Source: Nitrospira sp. (GTDB lineage Bacteria; Nitrospirota; Nitrospiria; Nitrospirales; Nitrospiraceae). Taken from it: a stretch of 64,000 nt of DNA. Location of the stretch: NCBI GenBank assembly GCA_024998565.1, contig JACOEM010000009.1:62001-126000 (forward strand), given 5' to 3'. The notes beneath the pieces are model-generated. The model did not search any database and was not told the origin of the DNA. It worked only from the letters and a program-made list of their open reading frames with translations. Positions 1 to 7,307 of this stretch are shown here, piece after piece. The position numbers were made by a program, and so were the translations under genes. Every line of letters starts with the position of its first letter. The stretch's first letter is position 1.

Positions 1-115
1 TGTATTTCGCCCCCTTTCCGGTCGCATGCGCCTTCATGCGCCGTTCCAAATCATTCGTGATCCCGGTGTAGAGGCTGCCGTCGATACACTCGAGGATGTA
101 GACAATCCAAATCAT
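1..115 (-). CDS. GIY-YIG family endonuclease-like protein, N-terminal part (runs off the left edge)
   Basis: The reverse strand reads from an ATG at 115 into [20 protein letters not shown], continuing with [18 protein letters not shown] at the window edge. This is the N-terminal core of the small GIY-YIG proteins (UPF0213/YhbQ type): a YxL strand, YTGIT in place of the YIG half, then NDLERRxxxH. Only 38 residues are present of the usual 80-100. Family members are single-domain nucleases or nuclease-like proteins that act on DNA; the role of the stand-alone forms is mostly unknown. No strong ribosome binding site is visible. The family call is firm; the activity is not shown here. Confidence 0.85.
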   Translation of the reverse strand, partial: MIWIVYILECIDGSLYTGITNDLERRMKAHATGKGAKY

Positions 116-199
116 GTGGTGTGACGCGGGGGTCTCCGTGCCCAGCGAAGGTCGTTCGCCAGGCTGGCTCATGATAGCGAAAAAGATCCGGCGTGGCGA

Positions 200-358
200 T
201 TATTTGGGAAAAGCGTGGGGGAAGTCGAGCACCAGTCCTGAAAGGATGGCCGTCAAGATGAGGGCTGAGGCTAGTGCCACGATCAGGAATTTTCGGTCTT
301 TGCGCACCGAATCGTGGAATCGATATCTGCTGGATCTGTGTAGAGACTGACTTGCCAT
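200..358 (-). CDS. Small single-pass membrane protein, hypothetical
   Basis: This 52-residue reading frame starts at the ATG at 358, with a weak AGGGG about 11 bases upstream. The N-terminal half is basic (SQSLHRSSRYRFHDSVRKDRK). It is followed by one clear hydrophobic helix, FLIVALASALILTAILSGLVL, and a short tail FPHAFPK. The pattern of a positive cytoplasmic segment, one membrane span and a short tail suggests a small inner-membrane protein. No family is recognised. An in-frame upstream start at 397 is possible but adds residues without a better ribosome site. The composition is what supports it as a gene; it could be chance. Confidence 0.4.
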   Translation of the reverse strand: MASQSLHRSSRYRFHDSVRKDRKFLIVALASALILTAILSGLVLDFPHAFPK

Positions 359-603
359 GCGGCCGTACCCCTGGAGTCTATGAAATGGCCCGTGCACTAT
401 GCCTGGCTGATGCGTAGGCTGGAATAGGGGTTTTCCTGAAAGGCTCTGGAATTATTACTGTCTCGAATTTATTCGGTCCTGTTCACTGTTCTGCATACTC
501 GTCCCATGGGTCTCCGGTATCGAGCTGAGTTCCTGCCGATGTGGCCCTGATTGACAGCTCAGTCGGCGGCCACGTAGCGTACCCATTCATGTCTGAGGCA
601 ACG

Positions 604-936
604 ATGATCGATCGAGAACTCGCCGCAGCTGAAGTTGCGTGGACACAAGGCAATGCAGGCAAGGCGCGGGTCTGCGCGCGCCGGGCCGTGGCGCTGGCTG
701 CCGCAGCCTGGTGGGCGCGCTCTGGCCGCTCACTCCGGCGCGGTGATGCCCTGGAGCATTTGCGCCGGATTCAGCAGCAGGAGGCCTTCCCATCGCCTGT
801 CCGGCAGGCGGCGGAGCGATTGACCACCGCCGTAACCAAGCGGCATGACGCGCCCTTTACGAGTGATCCGATCGGTGACGCCCGGTTGATTGTGGGCTAC
901 CTTGCCGCGGCTACGACAGACGGGCGGCTTGCTTGA
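604..936 (+). CDS. Conserved-looking small helical protein of unknown function
   Basis: This 110-residue protein starts MIDRELAAAEVAWTQGNAGK. I chose the ATG at 604 because a GAGG lies five bases before it; an earlier in-frame ATG at 589 has no such site. It is rich in alanine and arginine and predicted helical. The AxxAWxxGNxGKARVCARRAVALAA pattern resembles HEPN/TPR-like helical hairpins, and a WW-containing stretch AAWWARSGR follows. No catalytic motif is seen. It lies 66 bases before the gluconokinase gene on the same strand, so the two may be cotranscribed. The function is unknown. Confidence 0.6.
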   Translation: MIDRELAAAEVAWTQGNAGKARVCARRAVALAAAAWWARSGRSLRRGDALEHLRRIQQQEAFPSPVRQAAERLTTAVTKRHDAPFTSDPIGDARLIVGYLAAATTDGRLA

Positions 937-1002
937 CGGTTGGCCCCGGCGGGTGGAACAGCGCCTATCCGTCCAGCCGCAGGTCGAACGAAGTGGAGGA
1001 TT

Positions 1003-1506
1003 GTGGTCATTCTGGTCATGGGCGTATCGGGAGCGGGGAAGACGACGATCGGCCGTCGCTTGGCGGACGAATTGGGCTGGCAGTTTTCCGACGGCGATGA
1101 CTTCCATCCGGCAGCGAATCTCGAGAAGATGCGGAATGGCCATGCGCTGACGGATGTTGATCGTCAGCCATGGCTGGAGCGGATGCATGCTGCGATCGTC
1201 GATCGGATCAGTCGGAACCAGCCGGCGGTGCTTGCCTGTTCCGTCTTGAAGGCGAGTTACCGCGCGATCGTGGAGGAGGGCTGTCGCGCACATTTGCGAC
1301 TGGTCTACCTGAAAGGTAGCTTCGATTTATTCCATCAACGCCTGATCCACCGCCGGGATCATTTCATGCCCCGGGAATTGTTGGCCAGTCAGTTTGCCAT
1401 CCTTGAAGAGCCGGCCGATGCCCTGGTGATCGACGCGGCTCTCCCGCCGAACGAGATCATCCGGCAGATCCGTCTCGGTATTCCGGTTGACGCGGCGAAA
1501 CACTGA
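1003..1506 (+). CDS. gntK: Gluconokinase (gluconate kinase)
   Basis: Phosphorylates D-gluconate to 6-phosphogluconate with ATP, feeding the pentose phosphate or Entner-Doudoroff routes; cytoplasmic. The P-loop is at the very N-terminus (VMGVSGAGKTTIGRRLADEL). It is followed by the substrate region FSDGDDFHPAANLEKMRNG, diagnostic of GntK, and by PWLERM, CSVLKASYR and the lid FDLFHQRLIHRRDHFMPREL. The length of 167 residues is normal. The GTG at 1003 is preferred: GGAGG lies three bases upstream, a short gap. ATG at 1018 would start right at the P-loop. No gluconate permease or dehydratase gene is nearby. Confidence 0.92.
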   Translation: MVILVMGVSGAGKTTIGRRLADELGWQFSDGDDFHPAANLEKMRNGHALTDVDRQPWLERMHAAIVDRISRNQPAVLACSVLKASYRAIVEEGCRAHLRLVYLKGSFDLFHQRLIHRRDHFMPRELLASQFAILEEPADALVIDAALPPNEIIRQIRLGIPVDAAKH

Positions 1507-1589
1507 GGACGGATCAGGCTGCGATGTCAGAAATCATGTGTCCCGTTCCGACAGCGCCATCGTGACGTTTCCATTTCCATCCAGTCCCG

Positions 1590-1949
1590 TCACTCCTTGA
1601 CGTAATGGACGCGCACCGTCTGAATCTGCCCCTCTTCGTTGATGAGCATCATCTCCGCAGCCAGCAATCCCTTGACGCTCCGATAATACAGCAACAGACT
1701 GTCGACGCCGATCAGGGTGTGGATCAGCTCGAAGTGCAGGTCCGGGTAGGCTTGGAGTCCTTTCCGAAAATAGGCGCTCAATGCTTCTCGGCCGCAGATG
1801 GTGCCGGACGCTTCTCCGGATAGCGTCGTCACAAACGGACTGGTAAACTCCACCTCTGCCGCGTAATGGTGCACAATGGCGTCCAGATCGTGCCGGTTCC
1901 AGGCGTCGATCCAGGCCTGGGCCAGGCGGGTGGCCTGCTGTTCGTTCAT
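1590..1949 (-). CDS. SnoaL/NTF2-like polyketide-cyclase-type protein
   Basis: This 119-residue protein starts at the ATG at 1949, with AAAGG about ten bases upstream; an upstream TTG is less likely. It has the NTF2-like cone fold pattern: helix ATRLAQAWIDAWNRHDLDAI, strand VHHYAAEVEFTSPF, G-x-EAL-YF helix GREALSAYFRKGL, and repeated strands ending VRVHYVKE. SnoaL-like proteins of this length include small-molecule isomerases, hydrolases and many with no known substrate. It is flanked by a convergent gluconokinase gene and a divergent DUF2127 gene, which give no pathway hint. The fold is confident; the reaction is unknown. Confidence 0.8.
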   Translation of the reverse strand: MNEQQATRLAQAWIDAWNRHDLDAIVHHYAAEVEFTSPFVTTLSGEASGTICGREALSAYFRKGLQAYPDLHFELIHTLIGVDSLLLYYRSVKGLLAAEMMLINEEGQIQTVRVHYVKE

Positions 1950-2066
1950 GACGGTCAGACCTTTCGTCAATGGGTGATGGGCCTAGCCTAGGCGCGGCCG
2001 GTTCGATGATCAAGAGTCTGTTGAGGCTCGCATAACGATGATGCAGAACGATCCGAGTGAGCCAGG

Positions 2067-2555
2067 ATGGCCGGGCAAGACATGATGCCAGTCATGACGC
2101 CGCCCTCGCCCCGAGGCGGCTTGGCGTTGATCGCATTGTTCAAACTGCTCAAGGGCGTGGTGCTGTTGCTGGTCGGCGCCGCTCTGCTCCGATTGGTAGA
2201 CCCTGAGATCGCCACGTTCCTGGCTCCGGCTATGGATCTCTTGCATCTCCACGGCCATTCCCGCCTGGTCCATTCCCTTCTGCTCAAGGTCTCCGCCTTG
2301 TCATCCCACAGCGTATTTTTGATGGCCTATGCCAGCCTGCTCTACTCCGTCTTTTTGCTCATCGAAGGCTGCGGCCTGTGGCTCGAAGCGTCGTGGGCCG
2401 GATACATGGCCGTCATCTCCACCAGTGTATTTCTGCCCGTCGAATTCTACGAAGTGCTGAAGCAGATCTCGCTCATGCATGTGGCGATGCTGCTCCTCAA
2501 TGTCGCCATCGTGGGGTATCTGCTCGCGCAATTGGAACGACGGTCGCTGCGGTAA
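2067..2555 (+). CDS. DUF2127-family integral membrane protein
   Basis: This 162-residue protein has four hydrophobic segments (LALIALFKLLKGVVLLLVGAA, SHSVFLMAYASLLYSVFLLI, WAGYMAVISTSVFLPVEFYE, LMHVAMLLLNVAIVGYLLAQ). The signature LxxIAxFKLxKGxxLLxVG near the start and EGxGLWLEASWAxYxAVISTSxFLPxEFYE define DUF2127. Family members are inner-membrane proteins of unknown function, common in bacteria. A start at 2067 gives MAGQDMMPVM before the first span; a later Met could serve. It stands alone between a divergent SnoaL-like gene and a downstream hypothetical gene. Confidence 0.88.
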   Translation: MAGQDMMPVMTPPSPRGGLALIALFKLLKGVVLLLVGAALLRLVDPEIATFLAPAMDLLHLHGHSRLVHSLLLKVSALSSHSVFLMAYASLLYSVFLLIEGCGLWLEASWAGYMAVISTSVFLPVEFYEVLKQISLMHVAMLLLNVAIVGYLLAQLERRSLR

Positions 2556-2667
2556 CGCGGCAGCCTCCCCCTGAACCGATGCGAGCCTCAGTCACGGTCC
2601 AGGGGATTGCCTAGCTGCCGAGCTCCTCGGAGGGCGGTACAAGAGAATCAAACCGGGAGGAGACATC

Positions 2668-3060
2668 ATGACTGAAGTCAATTCCATGTATCGTGCCGAG
2701 ACGCGGAGTGATGGCCTCAAGGCCCAGATCGAAAAGCTCGAAGGCCTCGCCCATCATACGGCCGTGAATCCCACATTCGATCAGTTTGATGCGGAGACGG
2801 AAGACATTCTCATGAAGATATATGGCGCGAACCATAAGTACGTGGAATCGTACAAATACGCCACGGTGGGGGAGGCCGAAGCGCTGGTAAATCTGCCTGA
2901 ATCGGCGCAGGAACCACAGACCCGAGATATTCCGAAAAAAGGGCTGCAGCAACGCCGGCAGGTGTTGCAGAGCATTCTGACCGATCTGCAGGGACTTGAA
3001 TCGCAAGAAACTGAATTGCTTACCGGCGAAGATCGCGAAGATCCTCCCGGTCCCAGCTAG
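2668..3060 (+). CDS. Hypothetical soluble protein, hemerythrin/coiled-coil-like composition
   Basis: This 130-residue protein has an excellent ribosome site (GGGAGGAG, about five bases before the ATG). It is hydrophilic with no signal peptide or membrane span. It is mostly helical: GLKAQIEKLEGLAHHTAV, then TFDQFDAETEDILMKIYGANHKYVESYKYATVGEAEALVNLPE, then a C-terminal coiled coil QQRRQVLQSILTDLQGLESQE with an acidic tail. I do not recognise the family. The paired HH, the acidic FDAETED patch and the length could suit a small metal-binding helical bundle, but that is only a suggestion. Confidence 0.7.
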   Translation: MTEVNSMYRAETRSDGLKAQIEKLEGLAHHTAVNPTFDQFDAETEDILMKIYGANHKYVESYKYATVGEAEALVNLPESAQEPQTRDIPKKGLQQRRQVLQSILTDLQGLESQETELLTGEDREDPPGPS

Positions 3061-3289
3061 CCCCGCTGTACTCCGGAATTGTCCAGGACATGGAGGTGGT
3101 GGCCGCCGTTCCATTTATACCCAATGCGGTCGCTGCCTCCGCGAGCCCTTCCATACCCCATGTTCTCGTGGGCGCTTCTCTTCTGTCATCCCATCTTCAT
3201 ATCCCGCGATTCGCACGAGTTAAATTCAAAAAGGAATAGTCAGGCCCAGTCCCTTCGCCTGTACATCGGCGCAATGCCGGGAAGGGGAA

Positions 3290-4105
3290 CTACCGGCCTG
3301 TTTCACGAAGTGTGGCCAGGTAGGCGATGAGGTCACGGACATCTTCGTCCCGGAGCAGTGTCTTAGGATACATGGCTGTGCCGGGGTGGCCGCGTTTGAT
3401 CGAGCGGTAGCGGTCTTCGTCGTTCTGCGATTTCAGGGTGGCGGGATCCCGGAGGTTTGCGGGCGGCGCGGGCAGTGCGTCAAGCCGTTTGAACAAGTCG
3501 GCCGACATCGGGGGTCTTCGATTTAAATGTCCTTCGATACCATGGCAGATCGCGCATCCACCAAGTTCATGATAGAGCTGCCGTCCGCTTTTGGCATCAC
3601 CCCGCAGCGAGGTGTCGGGTTCAGGGAAGACAGCGGGTGGTGACACCGTGCCGCGGATTGAAGCCAGGTAGGGGAGCAACGCAAGAATCTCTTCGTCGGA
3701 AAGGGCTTCCTTCGAGAGTGGATACATGGCGGTGCGGAGATGCCCGTGCCTGATCGACTCGAACCGTTGTTTGTCGGTGGTGAGGGTAAGCGCGGCTGCC
3801 TGTCGCAGGTCGGGCGGTGCCGGCGAGAGATGGTCGATATTGTCGCGGATGTTCTTGCTCAGTTGCGGGGGCAACCGGTTTCTGTAGCCATCGATGCCGT
3901 GGCACGTGGAGCAGAGGCCTTTGCCGTTGAAGATGGCTCGGCCTTGCTCGGCATCCACCGGTCCGTTGCCCGGCTGTATCTGTGGCGGCGATCCGGCCCA
4001 GAGCAGTGAGCCGGCCATCAACGAGGCTGCGAGACAGACGATCCCGGTGAGGGCCACTCTATGGCGGCCTCTTCGAATCGGCAACTGATAGGAGAACGTC
4101 GGCAT
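3290..4105 (-). CDS. Periplasmic di-haem cytochrome c with two duplicated haem domains
   Basis: This 271-residue protein has an N-terminal signal sequence (RVALTGIVCLAASLMAGSLLWAG) and two class-I cytochrome c domains. CSTCH lies near residue 61 with distal Met in TAMYP, and CAICH near residue 183 with distal Met again in TAMYP. The two halves align throughout (GRAIFNGKGLCSTCHGIDGYRNRLPP against GRQLYHELGGCAICHGIEGHLNRRPP; IRHGHLRTAMYP against IKRGHPGTAMYP), so the gene arose by tandem duplication. It would shuttle electrons in the periplasm. No oxidase or reductase gene is adjacent, so the partner is unknown. The stop is near the left edge of a gap of about 230 bases. Confidence 0.93.
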   Translation of the reverse strand: MPTFSYQLPIRRGRHRVALTGIVCLAASLMAGSLLWAGSPPQIQPGNGPVDAEQGRAIFNGKGLCSTCHGIDGYRNRLPPQLSKNIRDNIDHLSPAPPDLRQAAALTLTTDKQRFESIRHGHLRTAMYPLSKEALSDEEILALLPYLASIRGTVSPPAVFPEPDTSLRGDAKSGRQLYHELGGCAICHGIEGHLNRRPPMSADLFKRLDALPAPPANLRDPATLKSQNDEDRYRSIKRGHPGTAMYPKTLLRDEDVRDLIAYLATLRETGR

Positions 4106-4504
4106 GGTCAGTGTCCGGTTGGCGTGTCTGTCGGACCTGCTCCCCCATCATAATCGAGGAAGGGGGTACAGTGCCATCCCTGATAGAGGAGAAGCGCACT
4201 CCTGGCTGCCCCCCTTGGCGTGACTTCCTCGCGCCGGCTCGTCTTCTTCGGCCTCTTTCCTCTTCCTTCCGGCCCTCCGCCTTTGCCCGCTCAAGGCGGG
4301 AGATCGTTCCGTGACAACTGCTCAATACTACGTACTAGTGGTTTTCTCTGCGCCTCGTATTTGAGCGATCATTTCGTTTCAGATTGCGACAATAATTGGA
4401 ACCATTCTGTTTCGTCGGAACCGCACGCTTTTTCTTGAAAACGGAACGGCCACTTGCCTAGAGTGCATCGCTTGAAGATTGTTTTATTATCATAGGAGGA
4501 CGGT
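4106..4504. other. Intergenic region between divergent cytochrome c and outer-membrane protein genes
   Basis: No coding region is supported in this 399-base gap. It must hold the promoters of both flanking genes. Close to the rightward gene there is an AT-rich stretch (TTATTATCAT, 4484-4493) and an AGGAGG ribosome site at 4494-4499, five bases before the ATG at 4505. I could not assign a convincing -35/-10 pair. Confidence 0.5.
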
Positions 4505-5089
4505 ATGCGCAGGAATCGTGAGCGGTATGTGTTCGGTGGGGCCCTGGTGCTGGCTCTGGCAATGAGTTTGACCCCTGCCTTCTCTCAGGCTGCCGAGTGG
4601 GTGCATGAGGGGATGGCCGAAGAGGGGAAAGTTACGATGGGTTTTCGCGTGGGACCGAGCTTTACCACGCAAAGCGCCGGTGTCTCGACGGCCGGTCCGG
4701 CGCTGAACTTTCAAGGCATGTACGGACTGAACAAATGGTTCCGTCTCGGGATGATGTTGGAATGGGAGAATCACGGAATCGATGGGCCGCGAAACGGGTC
4801 GCTCAATACCATTACGCTGCTGCCGGTGAACCTGGAGTATCGTCCGGGGCACTTCGGCAACTTCATCCCCTATTTCACGACCGGTCTGGGCGTGAACATC
4901 AATACGAAGGATGTGAAAGATACGTTCGCCTGGCGGATCGGCGGCGGTATCGACTATGCCTTGACCAATCTGGTTCAGGGCGCGCCGAAAGGCCTGATGC
5001 TGAATATGGAAGCGGCCTGGAAGCGTAACCATCCCGACAGTGACGGGTCTACCATGGGCCTGCTCTTCGGTGTACGCCATACCTTCTAG
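4505..5089 (+). CDS. Small outer-membrane beta-barrel protein (OmpA-like/OmpW-like fold)
   Basis: This 194-residue protein has a signal peptide (YVFGGALVLALAMSLTPAFSQAA) and alternating amphipathic strands typical of an 8-stranded barrel: GKVTMGFRVGPSFTT, NKWFRLGMMLEWE, ITLLPVNLEYRPG, IPYFTTGLGVNINT, FAWRIGGGIDYAL, MLNMEAAWKRNH. It ends in GLLFGVRHTF, with the terminal aromatic residue recognised by the Bam machinery. Ribosome site AGGAGG is five bases before the ATG. It is related in layout to the barrel gene at 27114-27755 (same KWF/YFRFG, IPYxxxGLG and FAxRIxGGxD blocks), so the two are probable paralogues. The transported or bound ligand is unknown. Confidence 0.85.
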   Translation: MRRNRERYVFGGALVLALAMSLTPAFSQAAEWVHEGMAEEGKVTMGFRVGPSFTTQSAGVSTAGPALNFQGMYGLNKWFRLGMMLEWENHGIDGPRNGSLNTITLLPVNLEYRPGHFGNFIPYFTTGLGVNINTKDVKDTFAWRIGGGIDYALTNLVQGAPKGLMLNMEAAWKRNHPDSDGSTMGLLFGVRHTF

Positions 5090-5636
5090 CAGGATACGGT
5101 AAGAATTCCGCCGCCGGCGTGCTCGACACCCGTGAACCATGAAGCGTATCTCGTCGGGGTCAGCGCGTATGGTTGGTGGCGTATAGCTGAGAGTAAAGAG
5201 GCCCACTCTCACGGTCTTGCCATGCGCTATGAGCTCTATGCCGTAAGCTCTTTTCTACGGACGCGGGTACGGTCTTTTTGCGCATCCTGCGGGTGATTCT
5301 GGCACCGACACCGAGCACGAGTGAATCATCACGCAACAATCGAGGGGTTCAGCAGCCTGCTGATCCCGACTTCGAACGTTCCAACGAGTCCCCGAACGGG
5401 AATGCCGCCAAACCCGGGCAGTCAGTAGCGGTTACGCCGTTGCTGGCTGCTCCTTCAGCCCCGTGTTCGAGCGATCACCTCTGCCGGGCCTGCAGGCCGC
5501 CGATGACCCTGCTCACTCTTCGCTGAAATTGCTGCTGATCATCTTCTGAGGGGTGGGAGCATGGCCCCGGAGGATTGTGCTCTGTTCTGCGTGAGCCGAG
5601 GGCCGAGGGGTAGGCACGGCTGGAATCTGCTCGCGA
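5090..5636. other. Intergenic region with one dispersed-repeat copy
   Basis: I find no supportable gene in this 547-base gap between convergent genes. The segment 5131-5200 carries a copy of the dispersed motif CGTGAA-N4-GAAGCGTATCTCGT followed by TATGGTTG and GGCGTATAGC; a related copy lies at 11781-11825. Reading frames here have no signal, domain or ribosome site. Confidence 0.5.
5131..5177 (+). repeat. Dispersed intergenic repeat, copy A
   Basis: This stretch reads CGTGAACCATGAAGCGTATC then TCGTCGGGGTCAGCGCGTATGG, with TTGG following. The order CGTGAA / GAA(A or G)CGTAT(C or T)TCGT / CGTATGG(C or T)TG is shared with the minus strand of 11781-11825. The first half is shared with 19301-19346. 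It is a short, imperfectly conserved intergenic element of unknown role. Confidence 0.45.
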
Positions 5637-6128
5637 TCAGCTCCCGGCGGGCTTCTGCCGAAGATATTCGCGGAGGAGATCCCGCCAGGTGATGATGCCT
5701 TCGAGATGCCCGGTTGTTGTGACGACGGGGAGGCAGGACACGCGATGCTCAAGCAGCAGTCGTGCCGCTATTTCCACGGGCGTGTCGGCTGCGACCGTGA
5801 TGAGTTTCCGGCTCATGATTTGATGGGCACGTTTGTTGAGCGTCGCCCGGTCGCGATCGGTTTCGGACAGTGTCCCGATATTGGGACTCACTGCCTTGAG
5901 CAGATCGCGATCTGAAATGATGCCGAGCAATTCCCGACCCTGTACGACCAGCAGGTGATGGAAATGAAATTCATTGAACAGGTCCCGCGCTCGAGCGAGG
6001 GAATCGTCCATGGTGACGGTGACGGCTCGTGTCGACATGATGGCACGTACTGTCGGCGGTGCGATGGTGTCGGAGGGGACAACCGGGAGAGGCATGTTCT
6101 CGGAATCATTGAGACCTGGTCGAGACAT
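5637..6128 (-). CDS. CBS-domain-pair protein
   Basis: This 163-residue protein is built of two tandem CBS motifs (a Bateman module). The first is TVRAIMSTRAVTVTMDDSLARA with LVVQGRELLGIISDRDLLKAV. The second is AHQIMSRKLITVAADTPVEIAA with CLPVVTTTGHLEGIITWRDLL. Such stand-alone pairs bind adenine nucleotides and act as energy or redox sensors or as regulatory partners; no enzymatic domain is attached. The ATG at 6128 begins MSRPGLND. It is transcribed toward the barrel gene and away from pyrophosphatase. The target protein cannot be inferred from the neighbours. Confidence 0.92.
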   Translation of the reverse strand: MSRPGLNDSENMPLPVVPSDTIAPPTVRAIMSTRAVTVTMDDSLARARDLFNEFHFHHLLVVQGRELLGIISDRDLLKAVSPNIGTLSETDRDRATLNKRAHQIMSRKLITVAADTPVEIAARLLLEHRVSCLPVVTTTGHLEGIITWRDLLREYLRQKPAGS

Positions 6129-6594
6129 GGACGGCTCTCGTGGGCAGGAATTGGAATGTGTGTGTGGTTCGGCCGTTCCGCTCTGTTTCCCTTATCGGCG
6201 TGCGGGAGCGCATTCTTGAGAGTTTGGGGCGACTTGCGCACGGGCCGGAGGGCCGATCGAATGGCCGATTGCGGACGGATGTTGTGCGGGAGGGGCTCGC
6301 CCGGGCGTCCCGCTTCCTCTCCTGGTGAGGCGTTTCTGCTCGTATGGTGTATCCGCAAGGGCCGGAATTCCTACTGGTTCGGCATGATGGCGAAGTCGGT
6401 CTGTCGCCGGTGCGGGAGCCGACCGCAGCCCCCCTGCTGTTTCATTCGGCCGCAATGTGTTATAAGCTGTCTGTTTCTCTCGCCAATCAATCATGTTTCA
6501 TTGCAGTGGGCCGTAGAATCAATCCAGACCTTCGCGGATCGCACGATCGTCAGACCGTCAGTTCCGAGAGGATTCACAGGGGGAAAGAATTAGG
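6129..6594. other. Intergenic region upstream of pyrophosphatase
   Basis: No gene is supported in this 466-base gap between the divergently transcribed CBS-pair and ppa genes. It must contain both promoters. A TTATAA (around 6460) is the most AT-rich hexamer, but no matching -35 is clear, and a leader of more than 100 bases would follow. Confidence 0.4.
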
Positions 6595-7278
6595 ATGAGC
6601 AAGAAGGAAATCGATGCAGCGCGGCGACTGATGAGCCTGATGTTCAAGGCGCATCCTTGGCACGGAGTGTCCATGGGCGACCATGCGCCTGACCTGGTGA
6701 CGGCCTATATCGAAATTGTGCCGACCGATACGGTGAAATACGAAGTGGACAAGGCCAGCGGGTTCCTCAAGGTCGACCGTCCGCAGCGGTTTTCCAACTA
6801 TTGTCCGTCCTATTACGGGCTGATCCCGCAAACCTATTGCGGCGAGCGCGTGGCGAAACTGTTCGGCGCGCGGGCGGGCCGGCCGGACATGATCGGCGAC
6901 GGCGATCCCCTTGATATCTGTGTGTTGACGGAGAAGACGATTCCGCACAGCGACATTCTGTTGACGGCCCGACCCATCGGCGGATTCAGCATGGCGGACG
7001 GCGGCGAGGCGGACGACAAGATCATCGCGGTCATGCGGGACGACGCCGTCTACGGGTCGTTTACCGATCTCAAAGATTGCCCGACGACGCTCCTGGATCG
7101 GCTGCACCACTATTTCCTGACGTACAAACACGCGCCGGGATCGACGCAGCACAAGGTCGAGATTACGAGCATGTATGGCCGGGACGAGGCCATGAAAGTC
7201 ATTCACGCCAGTCATGACGACTACAAGCAGAAATTCCCTGAGTTGGAATTCATGTGGCCCGCCAGCATGAACAGCTAG
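6595..7278 (+). CDS. ppa: Inorganic pyrophosphatase, family I
   Basis: Hydrolyses pyrophosphate to two phosphates in the cytoplasm, pulling biosynthetic reactions forward. The metal-binding signature is intact: DGDPLDICVLTE at about residues 101-112, preceded by KYEVDKASGFLKVDR and YCPSYYGLIPQTYCG and followed by DDKIIAV and the DCP/LDRLHHYFLTYK segment. At 227 residues it is longer than the ~175-residue E. coli enzyme and resembles the longer bacterial group with an N-terminal extension (MSKKEIDAARRLMSLMFKAHPWHGV). Its start has a purine-rich GGGGGAAAG upstream. It sits 29 bases before an RNA helicase gene, so they may be cotranscribed. Confidence 0.95.
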   Translation: MSKKEIDAARRLMSLMFKAHPWHGVSMGDHAPDLVTAYIEIVPTDTVKYEVDKASGFLKVDRPQRFSNYCPSYYGLIPQTYCGERVAKLFGARAGRPDMIGDGDPLDICVLTEKTIPHSDILLTARPIGGFSMADGGEADDKIIAVMRDDAVYGSFTDLKDCPTTLLDRLHHYFLTYKHAPGSTQHKVEITSMYGRDEAMKVIHASHDDYKQKFPELEFMWPASMNS

Positions 7279-7307
7279 TACTACCAAGAAAGGTTTATCC
7301 CCCCCTG

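Noticed and set aside
5278-5526. An 82-codon plus-strand frame in the 5.1-5.6 kb gap
   Set aside because: No ribosome site, signal or conserved-looking block; composition is that of noncoding GC-rich DNA.
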